From Saprospiraceae bacterium (GTDB taxonomy: Bacteria; Bacteroidota; Bacteroidia; Chitinophagales; Saprospiraceae): a stretch of 64,000 nt of DNA. Below the pieces are notes generated by a model. The model did no database searches and was not told where the DNA came from. It worked only from the letters and a program-made list of their open reading frames with translations. The translations under genes were made by a program, and so were the position numbers. Location of the stretch: the NCBI GenBank assembly GCA_020627785.1, contig JAHDGF010000009.1:50329-114328 (forward strand). Direction: 5' to 3'. Below, in pieces: positions 18,647 to 27,684 of the stretch (position 1 is the stretch's first letter; each line of letters starts with the position of its first letter).

Positions 18647-19102
18647 ATGTACAAAATAAATGCTGGATTTCTATCATTGGTGTTGATTTGCTTGTTTTCT
18701 TACTCTTGTAAAACGCAGCAGACGTACACTACTGATAATTTTGAAGGAAAAATGCTAACCTTCGGGACTTCAGGAGGCTTTGCTGGAACGACTTCAGAAA
18801 ACTACTTCTTTGAAAATGGTCAATTTATGCACCATACTTCAAGACCCAAAAACACCATAACACACAAAAACATTGATCAAGCAATCATTGATCAAGCTTT
18901 TAGTAATTTTTATTCCTTAGGCTTTGATAAGCTAGAAATAAATGATCCTGGAAATTTAAACTATTATATAAAAGTAAAGGAAGGCAGTAATGAAAAGGTC
19001 CTTCTTTGGGGAGGTAATAATGAACCTACTCCAGAACTTCTCATGGTTTACTTTAAAAACTTAAGTCAAATTGCTCAAAAATTTCAAAACGTAGAAAAAT
19101 GA
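18647..19102 (+). CDS. Lipoprotein, possible emfourin-like M4 protease inhibitor
   Basis: A 151-residue lipoprotein: the signal peptide ends in the lipobox FSYSC, giving a lipidated Cys near residue 21. The mature part begins with FGTSGGFAGTTSENYFF and ends with NYYIKVKE, VLLWGG and a final helix. I associate the GGFAG motif near the start, the mid-protein helix and the following two-strand hairpin with emfourin, a family of M4-protease inhibitors encoded beside protealysin-like proteases. The gene overlaps the M4 metalloprotease gene by 4 bp, so the two products are made together. Family assignment is from memory and context and could be wrong; lipoprotein status is clear. Confidence 0.6.
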   Translation: MYKINAGFLSLVLICLFSYSCKTQQTYTTDNFEGKMLTFGTSGGFAGTTSENYFFENGQFMHHTSRPKNTITHKNIDQAIIDQAFSNFYSLGFDKLEINDPGNLNYYIKVKEGSNEKVLLWGGNNEPTPELLMVYFKNLSQIAQKFQNVEK

Positions 19103-22100
19103 TTAAGAACATCTCATTTATTTTAGTTATTATTTTTCAATGTATTATCCTTCAAGCTCAACAGCTTAAACCTATTATCCCCAACAAAAATGAGGTTACA
19201 GAAATTAAAAAGCCTTTAATTAATGTAACCAATGTTGCTTCACCAGTTCAAGTAGACTATGAAGCAATTAATATTACACCAATCCAGAGTTTTTCTGTTA
19301 AAGCGGTAAGTTCAGAACTTAGTGTTTATCACACAGATAAAAATGGGAGAGCTAATTTTATCAAAGGAGAATTATCAAAGGATAGAAGGAACAGTGATCT
19401 GAAAATTCAGATGAAAGATTATCTGAAGGAGGCTGGACCAATGATGAGATTAAAAGAAGAGCATCAAGACTTTGAGCTTATTTCAGAGCTTACAGATGAT
19501 TTGGATCATGTCCATCATAAAACTCAACAAAAAATAAATGGAATACCCATCTATGGTGCAGAGTTAATTCTACATAGTAAAGATGGAATTATTCACTCAC
19601 TGAATGGAAACTATCTAAGCTCGGAAGAGTTGAAACCAAATGCTACTACTGCAGCTATTCTAATGGATGATGTAGAAGATTTAGTGAAAGCTGAATTGAG
19701 CATCTATAAAGATTATTCTGAAAAGAATGACTGGTTGTATAAGATGCATAAGCAATGGGAAAAGAAGTTAGTTTACTATAGAGATACGGAAGGCTTGACA
19801 TTAGCTTATCATGTGAAAGTTTATCCTCACCTGGGTGAATGGTTGACTTACTTCATTGATGCCAATACCGGAGAAGTGCTTTCTGAATATTCCAACTTAT
19901 GTAAATTACATTCGAAGCACACAACACCAACTTCTAAGAAACCTGAAGGAACTCCATCTAATGGTCCTGCTTCCGCACCACCGAATGGTCCTGCGACTGC
20001 AACGGCAGAAGATTTACTAGGAAACAATGTATCTATCAATACTTATGAAGTAAACAACACGTATTTCATGATTGATGGCTCAAGAGATATGTTCAACTTA
20101 AATCAAAGTACAATGCCAAATGAACCTGTTGGTGCGATTTGGACTGTGGATGCTTTTAATACATCTCCACAGAGTGACAATTTTAGCTATGGTCATGTAA
20201 TTTCAAATAATAATTCATGGAATCAAGAAGAGGCTGTTTCTTCTCAGAATAACGCTGGACTTGTTTATGAATATTTCAAAAACACACATGGTAGAGAAAG
20301 TCTAGATGGTTCTGGCGGTACGATACTTTCATTTGTAAATGTATCTGCACAAGATGGTTCTTCATTTGGGAATGCCTTCTGGAATGGGGTTGCTATTTTT
20401 TATGGAAATGGAGATTCTTCATTCAGACCTTTGGGCCGTGCTTTGGATGTTGCAGGACATGAAATTAGTCATGGTGTTGTTCAGAACACTGCCAATTTAG
20501 AATACCAAGGAGAATCTGGAGCAATCAATGAATCAATTTCTGATGCCATGGGTGCTATGATTGACAGAGAAGATTGGTTGCTTGGAGAAGATTGCGTGAG
20601 ACTTTCAGCATATCCTTCTGGCGCATTAAGAGACATGCAAGATCCTGGTAATGGCGCAACTCCGGGTGACTATTTCGGAGGATGGCAGCCAAGTCATGTG
20701 AATGATCAATACACGGGATCTGCAGATTTCGGTGGTGTTCACATCAACTCTGGAATTACGAATCGAGCATACTATTTATTGGCTACAGATATTGGGAAGG
20801 ATAAAGCAGAAAGAATATTGTACAGAGCTTTAACGGTATACCTGACCAGATCTTCGCAATTTGTAGATTTAAGAGCTGGAATGGATGCTGCTGCAGGTGA
20901 TTTATATGGTACCGCAGAAGTTAATGCAGTAAGAGCTGCATATGAGGCTGTGGGAATTGTCGGAGCCGCCGGAAATTATCAACAAGATGCAGATGAAAAT
21001 CCGGGTCAAGACCTGATACTTTTTACGGATCCTAATAAGAGTAACTTATTCTTAGTAGATGCTGAAGGAAATTACTTAGCGAACCCATTGTCTGAAACAG
21101 ACATATTATCAAAGCCTAGTGTTACTGATGATGGTAGTGTTATTATTTTCATCGGACAGGATAAAAAGATGCATCGAATTGTTATCGATTGGGCTGCAGG
21201 GAATTTTAGTGAGTCAACCATTGTAGATGATCCCATCTGGAAAAATGCGATTGTTTCAAAAGATGGTTCAAGAATAGGTGCACTGACAGATAATGTAGTG
21301 CCACAGATTTCTGTATTTGATTTTGGACTTTCTGCGTGGAATGATTTTGATTTATATAATCCTACATACTCTGAGGGAGTAAGTACAGGTGATGTGCTTT
21401 TTGCGGATGTTATGGAGTTTGACCTGACCAGTAATTATATTTTATATGATGCGGCGAATGAAATTACATCCGCTAATTCTGGATCCATTGAATATTGGGA
21501 TATAGGCCTTTTACAGGTTTGGAATCCTAGTGCAAATACGTGGGCTTTGGGTGAAATTGCAAAACCTTTCCCTGCGCTCCCGGAAGGGGTAAGTGTTGGT
21601 AACCCGACTTTCTCTAAAAATTCTCCATACATCATTGCTTTTGATTTAATTGATGAAAATGGAGATCTTCAAGTGCTTGGCGCAAATTTAGAAACTGGTA
21701 AAGTAGGACTGATCTATGACAACAATGTTTTAGGTTATCCAAGTTTTTCAACTGCGGATGATAGAGTAGTGATTGATCTAGAAGTTGGGAACTATGAAGA
21801 GTTGGGAGTTGTGAATCTAAATGCAGATAAGATTTCGGCTAACCCACCTTCTGACACACCATGGTTTTTTACTGCGATAACACCTTCGCAATGGGGTGTT
21901 TGGTTCAGTAATGGAGAAAGAGATTTGACAAGTATTGAAAATGTAATTGCTAGTGATGAAGAATTTAAAATTTATCCTAATCCGGCATCGGATAATTTGA
22001 CCTTAGAAATTGATCGTACACTAGATATTGAAAATCTTACCATCATTGATGTTAGAGGTCAATTAGTGAAAGCACTTGATTTGCCAGCGGGTTCATCAAC

Positions 22101-22200
22101 GATAAATTTAAATGTTGCTTCTTTAGAGAATGGAATTTATTTCGTGAGACTTCATTCAAAAGAGAAACAGTATAATCGAAGTTTTATTATTAATAAATAA
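19099..22200 (+). CDS. T9SS-secreted M4 (thermolysin-like) metalloprotease
   Basis: A 1033-residue secreted zinc protease. After the signal peptide there is a propeptide with FTP/PepSY character (about residues 90-275, including HHKTQQKINGIPIYGAELI). The M4 catalytic domain has the zinc motif HEISH at 454-458 and the third ligand Glu478 in GAINESISD, exactly 20 residues later as in thermolysin; the catalytic histidine lies in GVHINSGI. A beta-propeller-like region (about 640-950) follows. The C-terminal 80 residues are a T9SS type A sorting domain (YPNPASDNLTLEI ... NGIYFVRLHS). The enzyme would degrade extracellular protein. It is co-translated with the lipoprotein upstream. Confidence 0.93.
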   Translation: MIKNISFILVIIFQCIILQAQQLKPIIPNKNEVTEIKKPLINVTNVASPVQVDYEAINITPIQSFSVKAVSSELSVYHTDKNGRANFIKGELSKDRRNSDLKIQMKDYLKEAGPMMRLKEEHQDFELISELTDDLDHVHHKTQQKINGIPIYGAELILHSKDGIIHSLNGNYLSSEELKPNATTAAILMDDVEDLVKAELSIYKDYSEKNDWLYKMHKQWEKKLVYYRDTEGLTLAYHVKVYPHLGEWLTYFIDANTGEVLSEYSNLCKLHSKHTTPTSKKPEGTPSNGPASAPPNGPATATAEDLLGNNVSINTYEVNNTYFMIDGSRDMFNLNQSTMPNEPVGAIWTVDAFNTSPQSDNFSYGHVISNNNSWNQEEAVSSQNNAGLVYEYFKNTHGRESLDGSGGTILSFVNVSAQDGSSFGNAFWNGVAIFYGNGDSSFRPLGRALDVAGHEISHGVVQNTANLEYQGESGAINESISDAMGAMIDREDWLLGEDCVRLSAYPSGALRDMQDPGNGATPGDYFGGWQPSHVNDQYTGSADFGGVHINSGITNRAYYLLATDIGKDKAERILYRALTVYLTRSSQFVDLRAGMDAAAGDLYGTAEVNAVRAAYEAVGIVGAAGNYQQDADENPGQDLILFTDPNKSNLFLVDAEGNYLANPLSETDILSKPSVTDDGSVIIFIGQDKKMHRIVIDWAAGNFSESTIVDDPIWKNAIVSKDGSRIGALTDNVVPQISVFDFGLSAWNDFDLYNPTYSEGVSTGDVLFADVMEFDLTSNYILYDAANEITSANSGSIEYWDIGLLQVWNPSANTWALGEIAKPFPALPEGVSVGNPTFSKNSPYIIAFDLIDENGDLQVLGANLETGKVGLIYDNNVLGYPSFSTADDRVVIDLEVGNYEELGVVNLNADKISANPPSDTPWFFTAITPSQWGVWFSNGERDLTSIENVIASDEEFKIYPNPASDNLTLEIDRTLDIENLTIIDVRGQLVKALDLPAGSSTINLNVASLENGIYFVRLHSKEKQYNRSFIINK

Positions 22201-22206
22201 AAAGTG

Positions 22207-22234
22207 GAAGGGCTCCTTTTAGGAGCCCTTCTTT
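22207..22234 (+). terminator. Rho-independent terminator of the M4 protease unit
   Basis: A perfect 11-bp stem (22207-22217 with 22221-22231) with a 3-nt loop and a short T-rich tail begins six bases after the protease stop codon. It overlaps the first codons of the longest open frame for the next gene, which argues that the next gene really starts at 22246. Confidence 0.82.
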
Positions 22235-22245
22235 ATTCTATACAA

Positions 22246-23220
22246 GTGTCTATAAAAAAAGTCCTAATAATACGATTTAGTTCAATCGGAGATATTGTTT
22301 TGACAAGCCCGATTGTAAGAGCCTTAAAGGAGCAAAGTGAGGTTGATTTGCATTTTTTGGTAAGAAAGGCCTACGCTCCTTTACTCGTTCACAATGAGTT
22401 GATACACAAACTTTGGCTCTATGACAACAATGAGGCGCTGATAAAGAAAACCCTCAACGCTGCCAACTTTGATTTGGTCATTGATCTTCAGAAAAATACA
22501 AGAAGTAAGTCCATCTGTAAAGCTTTGGGAGTTAAGTCCGTAACCTTTGACAAGAAGAATATACCAAAGTGGTTTTATGTCAATTTCAAATATTTGAAAG
22601 ATGATATACCTCATATTGTCTTCAGATATTTTGACGCGGTCGAAAGTCTCGGAGTAAAAAATGATTGGAAGGGATTGGAATTTCATTTAGATCCTAGCAT
22701 TGATTCACCTCCATCTTTAAAGGATAAAGAATACTATGCGGTAGCCTTAGGTGCTGCACATAAAACAAAACAAATTCCGGGATCAATTATCAAAAAGATT
22801 TGCGAAAGCGTCAATAAAAAAGTGGTCTTACTTGGAGGCAAAAATGATGTTTCTAAAGGCGATAATTTAGCTAAATTATTACCTATGGCTACCAATTATG
22901 CTGGTACCATGAGCATACAAGAATCCGCAAAAATAATAAGTGAAGCGAAGTGTCTTTTGACTGGTGATACAGGACTCATGCACATTGCTGTGGGGCTTAA
23001 AATTCCAACCGTCACGCTTTGGGGAAGTACGGTTCCAAATCTCGGGATGTATCCATATTATGGGGATGATGATTTTCCACACAGCAACCATCAGGTCCAA
23101 AATTTATCATGCCAACCCTGCTCAAAACTTGGTAAAAAGAAATGCCCGAAAGGCCACTTCAAATGCATGAATGACCATAATATTGATGAGATCGTAGAGA
23201 AAATCCATCAGTTTATCTAA
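22246..23220 (+). CDS. Glycosyltransferase family 9 (heptosyltransferase-like)
   Basis: A 324-residue GT9 enzyme of the ADP-heptose:LPS heptosyltransferase type, which adds a sugar to the lipopolysaccharide core at the inner face of the cytoplasmic membrane. The N-terminus KKVLIIRFSSIGDIVLTSPI carries the conserved Asp of the family, and the donor-binding region LTGDTGLMHIAVGLKIPTVTLWGST is intact. I chose the GTG at 22246: the frame is open back to a GTG at 22204, but those 14 codons fall in the terminator hairpin of the preceding gene and family members start right at the KKVLIIR strand. A cysteine-rich end (CQPCSKLGKKKCPKGHFKC) is common in the family. Confidence 0.9.
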   Translation: MSIKKVLIIRFSSIGDIVLTSPIVRALKEQSEVDLHFLVRKAYAPLLVHNELIHKLWLYDNNEALIKKTLNAANFDLVIDLQKNTRSKSICKALGVKSVTFDKKNIPKWFYVNFKYLKDDIPHIVFRYFDAVESLGVKNDWKGLEFHLDPSIDSPPSLKDKEYYAVALGAAHKTKQIPGSIIKKICESVNKKVVLLGGKNDVSKGDNLAKLLPMATNYAGTMSIQESAKIISEAKCLLTGDTGLMHIAVGLKIPTVTLWGSTVPNLGMYPYYGDDDFPHSNHQVQNLSCQPCSKLGKKKCPKGHFKCMNDHNIDEIVEKIHQFI

Positions 23221-23283
23221 CAATTGAATTAAATTGATTGTTCTATTGTTGTATTATAAGAACTAAAACCAAAAAATAATTTC

Positions 23284-24138
23284 ATGTCACGAAGAAGATC
23301 AAATTTTGATATACCTAATTTAAGTGAGACCAACATTAGTAAGTACCTCATATATTTTATTATTGCTGCTGTACTTTTTATGGTCCTTACTTCAACGACT
23401 TTCATTACCATCGATCCTGGACAGAAAGGAGTTCTCTTTAAGAAATTTTCAGGTGGTCTAGATAAGGACTTTGTTTATGGACAAGGATTTCATGTCATTG
23501 CACCTTGGAATGAATTGATTATTTATGATGTACGAGTGAATGAAGCCACGGATGAAATAGATGTACTATCAAAAAATGGTCTACCCATTAAAATTTCATT
23601 GTCTTATAGATTTGCACCAATCCAAGATAAAATCGGCTACCTCCATGACCAGATCGGTGATAACTATTTGACTAGAATTGTAGAACCGGAAATCAAAGCA
23701 GCGACAAGAGAGGTCATCGGTGAATATCTTCCGGAAGAATTATACTCAACGAAAAGAGAAGCCATTCAGGTCGAAATATTAACCCAAGCGAAGGCAAATA
23801 TTACGAAGAAGTTCATTGACTTGGATGCCGTATTGATAAGTTCGGTCGAGTTGCCAGCTAAATTGAAGTCTGCGATTGAGCAGAAACTACAGGAAGAACA
23901 GCTTTCATTTGAGTATGAATTTAAGTTGGATAGAGAAAGAAAGGAAGCAGAACGTAAGATCATTGAAGCACAAGCAAAAGCAGATGCTAATAAGATTTTA
24001 AATGCTAGTTTGACGGACAAGATTCTTCAAGATAAAGGGATTGAAGCCACTCTAGAATTATCAAAATCGCCCAACTCAAAGATTGTGATTGTTGGAGGAG
24101 GAGATGCTGGTCTACCATTGATTCTAGGTAATCAGTAG
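23284..24138 (+). CDS. Prohibitin-like SPFH/band 7 membrane protein
   Basis: A 284-residue protein with one N-terminal transmembrane helix (about residues 20-40), then an SPFH/prohibitin domain starting ITIDPGQKGVLFKKFSGGL. A long charged coiled coil follows (about 185-245: KLQEEQLSFEYEFKLDRERK), and it ends in a glycine-rich VIVGGGDAG segment. Such proteins form ring-like membrane scaffolds that organise microdomains or modulate membrane proteases. It is transcribed alone and ends in a strong bidirectional terminator. Confidence 0.92.
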   Translation: MSRRRSNFDIPNLSETNISKYLIYFIIAAVLFMVLTSTTFITIDPGQKGVLFKKFSGGLDKDFVYGQGFHVIAPWNELIIYDVRVNEATDEIDVLSKNGLPIKISLSYRFAPIQDKIGYLHDQIGDNYLTRIVEPEIKAATREVIGEYLPEELYSTKREAIQVEILTQAKANITKKFIDLDAVLISSVELPAKLKSAIEQKLQEEQLSFEYEFKLDRERKEAERKIIEAQAKADANKILNASLTDKILQDKGIEATLELSKSPNSKIVIVGGGDAGLPLILGNQ

Positions 24139-24160
24139 ATTTGGAAAAAGAACATTAAAC

Positions 24161-24194
24161 AAAAAAGGACAAGCATACCTGCTTGTCCTTTTTT
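24161..24194. terminator. Bidirectional Rho-independent terminator
   Basis: A perfect 15-bp inverted repeat, AAAAAAGGACAAGCA (24161-24175) with its complement at 24180-24194, and a 4-nt loop. The A- and T-runs make it work in both directions, between the convergent prohibitin-like and cvpA genes. Confidence 0.88.
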
Positions 24195-24239
24195 GTTTCA
24201 ATAGTACCTAGGAATATAAATTACTCCTTCAGAATTTTC

Positions 24240-24791
24240 TTAGCCATTTTGCATGCTTTCACCTTTTTCTTTGATGTCATCCATGGTTTCAACGACCTTG
24301 TCCCAGAAATTAGAGAACATTGGTTTCATTCCTGAGGTTATACTTTTAGTTGCCTCTGGCAATGGTTCAAGCATTGCATAGGTAATAGATGCCTCTTTTT
24401 GATCATCGCTCAGGATTTTTGCATTACTTAAAAACCAAAGGGCATAGGATAGACCTACAGCAAAAACAATGGTCAATAAGGCGCCCCCTAAAATTTTATT
24501 TATAAAATTGATATTCGCGAATTCAAGAACATCTTCCAGTTTGTTGCCAATAAAGCGTATCAAAGCAATAACTATGATAAAAGTGAGCGCAAAGCCAATA
24601 ATGAAGATAATGGCCGGGTTAATATTGAGAAGATTCTGGAGAATATCAATAACTATGGGTGATAACTTCATGGCAGCTAAAATCCCGATAAGTATTGAAA
24701 GTGCCGAAAACACGGTTCCGATTATACCTTTTGAGAATCCAGAATAAAAGGCGTAAAATAGAATGACAGCTACAATTATATCAATGGTCAT
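24240..24791 (-). CDS. cvpA: CvpA family membrane protein
   Basis: A 183-residue protein with four hydrophobic helices and the CvpA family start: a short N-terminal helix followed by FSKGIIGTVFSALSILIG. A second block, FIGNKLEDVLEFANINFINKILGG, is the conserved loop after the third helix. CvpA was named from colicin V production in E. coli, where it affects envelope integrity; its biochemical role is unknown. The charged C-terminal tail is cytoplasmic or periplasmic and not conserved. Confidence 0.88.
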   Translation of the reverse strand: MTIDIIVAVILFYAFYSGFSKGIIGTVFSALSILIGILAAMKLSPIVIDILQNLLNINPAIIFIIGFALTFIIVIALIRFIGNKLEDVLEFANINFINKILGGALLTIVFAVGLSYALWFLSNAKILSDDQKEASITYAMLEPLPEATKSITSGMKPMFSNFWDKVVETMDDIKEKGESMQNG

Positions 24792-24941
24792 GTGTAAATT
24801 ATTGTTAATTAAACATTAAACGGAATGAACTCAGCACGTTCTTTTTGAATTAGGGGTTAAAACTATTATTTATTAGGAAATTAATCCTCTTTTGGAACTT
24901 GGTTTAAATCTTGCTCTATAATTCGTACTTTTATAAACTGA

Positions 24942-25442
24942 ATGTATTTATACAGAATAATTATTGCGCTTCTTTTCCCTATTTCACTGCTGGCCAGTGA
25001 TATTAAGGCTTATCCAACGGTTCCTGTTGATAGCCTTCCCTCTGTTTTTATGATTGGTGAACATGAGTTTGAATATGAGCAATTGGTGAAAAATTGCAAT
25101 GAATTGCTGTTAGATGTTTGCCAAGACTCTATGCAAGTAGCTTACAAGCATTGGTTGCTGATGCTTCATGATATGGAGAATTATGCGGAGACCAATAATT
25201 TTGACATCAAAGGCATAAAGATTTGGGTCAATATATTCTGGGATGAATCGGGGACGATTGATCAATTGGTATATTATCCTAAGCCTAATTCTAGAAATGC
25301 AGATTTCACCGAATTAACCTCATTTTTTGAGAAATTTGTAGCTCAGTATCGATTTCCCATAGAGAATCCACAATGTTTCTCCCATTACGGCTCAGCCACT
25401 TTTCCGACCTTCGCAAAAATGTACCTCTCTAACCAGCCATGA
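24942..25442 (+). CDS. Exported protein of unknown function
   Basis: A 166-residue protein with an N-terminal signal peptide (about residues 1-18, ending LLAS). The mature part has conserved-looking segments WVNIFWDESGTIDQLVYYPKPNSRNADF and FFEKFVAQYRFPI, which give an alternating strand-helix pattern somewhat like the TonB C-terminal domain, but I cannot assign a family. It overlaps the next lipoprotein gene by 4 bp (ATGA), so the two probably act together. Confidence 0.75.
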   Translation: MYLYRIIIALLFPISLLASDIKAYPTVPVDSLPSVFMIGEHEFEYEQLVKNCNELLLDVCQDSMQVAYKHWLLMLHDMENYAETNNFDIKGIKIWVNIFWDESGTIDQLVYYPKPNSRNADFTELTSFFEKFVAQYRFPIENPQCFSHYGSATFPTFAKMYLSNQP

Positions 25443-26347
25443 CCAAGGCTTTTAAGTTTGGCCTCATTTTCTTGTTTCTTTTTCTTTTCGCTTGCGCAAA
25501 TGAAGAACCTAAAAGTTATACAATCCTTCATAATGAAGGATTAAGACTTTATGATTTGATGGTTGATAAGAATGGGTGGGTTGCGGCTGGCGGTGAAACC
25601 TTTGAGTTTGGTGTTGTCATTCAATACGATGAAGAGAATCAGAGCCTTATCAAGGATAGCCTGAATGATAAATCCATATTGTGTTTAGACACCTTAGGAG
25701 GGGTATTGAGTATGGGAGGCATTTATTCGGTGGGCAATGATCAAGCTTCTTTTTGGCGCGTGAATCAGACCCCAGAATTATTTTTTTTAAATGACATAAT
25801 CCTTGAAGAAGATCGAATTTTGACGGTGGGAGGTGCTGGCTTGAGTACCGGCATAATCTATGAATGGAATCGAGACCTTGATTTGGTTTCAGAACAATCT
25901 TTTGAGCTTGAATTGAGCTGTATTCTTAAGAATGGCGATGACTATTTAATTGGCGGCTTTGGGTTTTTACAAAGGACCTCTGACTTCCAGAATTGGGAAT
26001 CTATGCTAGATCACGATGATCACTACATTGATTTAGAGATGGATGCAGGAGTCATTTATGCCTTAGGAGGCTCTGGGCGGGTACTTTGCAGTCGAAATTT
26101 TGGCGAAGATTGGGAACAGATAAGAAATCCAGGTATTACAGGTATTTCAGCAGCTAAAGACCTGCACATAGCCAATGGACTTCTATATTTAGCTGAAGGA
26201 AACAATGTTTTCAAAACTTCACTTGAGGACATAGATTGGGTAAAGCATAGATTCGAGGAGCTGGGGGAGATAAATAAAATCTCTAGCTTTGAAAATTCCA
26301 TTACATTTGTCACATTAGACGGTGAAGTTGTACGTTTTGTTGATTAA
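25439..26347 (+). CDS. Beta-propeller-like lipoprotein
   Basis: A 302-residue lipoprotein with lipobox LFACA (lipidated Cys near residue 19). The rest consists of repeated four-strand units with GG and SxDxGxxW-like turns (LHIANGLLYLAEGNNVFKT, RNFGEDWEQI), as in YCF48/sialidase-type propellers (BNR-like). There is no catalytic signature. It probably sits in the inner leaflet of the outer membrane or on the surface; function unknown. It is translationally coupled to the exported protein upstream (4-bp overlap). Confidence 0.75.
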   Translation: MTKAFKFGLIFLFLFLFACANEEPKSYTILHNEGLRLYDLMVDKNGWVAAGGETFEFGVVIQYDEENQSLIKDSLNDKSILCLDTLGGVLSMGGIYSVGNDQASFWRVNQTPELFFLNDIILEEDRILTVGGAGLSTGIIYEWNRDLDLVSEQSFELELSCILKNGDDYLIGGFGFLQRTSDFQNWESMLDHDDHYIDLEMDAGVIYALGGSGRVLCSRNFGEDWEQIRNPGITGISAAKDLHIANGLLYLAEGNNVFKTSLEDIDWVKHRFEELGEINKISSFENSITFVTLDGEVVRFVD

Positions 26348-26412
26348 CAGAATATTAACCGGTTTAAAACAAACAAATAATTTCTTTCTTCGTCTTATAA
26401 GAAAGGTGTACT

Positions 26413-27090
26413 ATGAAAAAGCTATTTACATTTTATCTATTCTTTGTAACACTAGGTGTTCAAGCACAGGACAATACGTTCTCAAGCAATGTTGAATCCG
26501 ATCCAGAAGCTACCAAAATACTTAATGAACTGCAGGAGCGTTTTAACAATGCAGGATCAGCTATTTATGATTTTAGCCTAGATATGGAATTCCCAGGTCA
26601 GGCAGTAGAATCTCAAAATGGAGAGTTACACCAGAAAGGAGATAGATTTGTCTTTAGTATGGGCGACCAACAAATATATTCTGATAATGAAACCGTGTGG
26701 ATGTATGATAAGGCGATGAATGTTGTACAAATTCACGATGCAGATTTTGGTGATGATGGATCTTTTATGTCGCCATCGGAGTTCATTAACATTTATAATT
26801 CCAAAGACTATAGCTATGCGATTACCAATGAATGGTATGAAGGAGAAAAGGTTTACAGGCACATTGACTTCAAGCCTTTAGATACAGAGTCTGAGTATTT
26901 TAAGGTACGACTTGAATTAACAGGAAAAAACAACGATATTAACAGCATAAAAGTCTTCTCAAAGGATGGTTCGAGATATCTTTTGAAGATTAACGGGATA
27001 AACATGGAAGAGAAACTAAGTGACGACTTCTTTGTTTTTGATGTAGAGGCATACGAAGACATACAAATTGAAAACCTGAGAATTGATTGA
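26413..27090 (+). CDS. lolA: Outer-membrane lipoprotein carrier protein LolA-like
   Basis: A 225-residue periplasmic protein with a signal peptide (about residues 1-19, ending VQAQ) and the LolA fold: helix ATKILNELQERFNNAGSAIYDFSLDMEFPGQ, then the QKGDRFVFSMGDQQIYSDNE and TVWMYDKAMNVVQIHD strands. LolA shuttles lipoproteins from the inner to the outer membrane. Bacteroidota often carry more than one LolA-like protein, so this may be a paralog with a different cargo. A strong terminator follows. Confidence 0.85.
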   Translation: MKKLFTFYLFFVTLGVQAQDNTFSSNVESDPEATKILNELQERFNNAGSAIYDFSLDMEFPGQAVESQNGELHQKGDRFVFSMGDQQIYSDNETVWMYDKAMNVVQIHDADFGDDGSFMSPSEFINIYNSKDYSYAITNEWYEGEKVYRHIDFKPLDTESEYFKVRLELTGKNNDINSIKVFSKDGSRYLLKINGINMEEKLSDDFFVFDVEAYEDIQIENLRID

Positions 27091-27120
27091 GCCATTATGG
27101 TCAATCAGTCTATTCGACCG

Positions 27121-27152
27121 AGCGGTCTTGCCTAGCAAGATCGCTTTTTTTA
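27121..27152 (+). terminator. Rho-independent terminator after lolA
   Basis: Stem AGCGGTCTTGC (27121-27131) pairs with GCAAGATCGCT (27135-27145) with one G-U pair and a 3-nt loop, followed by a T-run. It lies 30 bp beyond the lolA stop and 20 bp before the next start. Confidence 0.85.
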
Positions 27153-27168
27153 TTTATTATATTTAAGT

Positions 27169-27594
27169 ATGGAAACTTATATACACACAAGCTCTGACGC
27201 CGCCATTAAATTTTATAAGGCCTTCCAGGGTAAAGGGCCGGTTGTCATGTTGAATTTGTTAAAATTTAAAGAGGTCGCGGATTACTCTGATTTTCCAGAA
27301 ATAAAGCCTGCCGTAGAAGTTAGTGGCGAAAAAGCATACCGCATTTACATGAAGGAAGCTTCTCCATTGATAGAAAAAGCAGGTAGTAAGGTTCTTTTTT
27401 ATGGAAAATGCCAGGATTATTTAATTGGTCCGACAGATGAAAAATGGGACAAGGTTTTACTAGTACATCATGAGTCTGTAGATAGTTTTGTGAAGTTTGC
27501 AAAGGACGAAGAATATGTAGAAATCCTAGGACATAGAACGGCGGGTCTCATGGATTGTCGATTGCTCCCAATCACAGAATTTAAGGGCAAATAA
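27169..27594 (+). CDS. DUF1330 domain protein
   Basis: A 141-residue cytoplasmic protein of the DUF1330 family (ferredoxin-like, dimeric alpha-beta barrel). The family pattern is visible: VVMLNLLKFKE near residue 27, YRIYMKEASPLIEKAGSKVLFYG in the middle and VDSFVKFAKDEEYVEILGHRTAGL toward the end. Function unknown. The gene is monocistronic by spacing. Confidence 0.88.
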   Translation: METYIHTSSDAAIKFYKAFQGKGPVVMLNLLKFKEVADYSDFPEIKPAVEVSGEKAYRIYMKEASPLIEKAGSKVLFYGKCQDYLIGPTDEKWDKVLLVHHESVDSFVKFAKDEEYVEILGHRTAGLMDCRLLPITEFKGK

Positions 27595-27684
27595 AAAAAA
27601 ATTAAAAAAGCTGTCCTATTTGGTAATGGTCATACGTCAGGTTGATGAATTAAATATTAACTGACTTTTTTAAAATTATTGATC

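Noticed and set aside
22204..22245. The extra 14 codons in front of the family 9 glycosyltransferase
   Set aside because: They encode the arms of a terminator hairpin rather than protein sequence conserved in the family.
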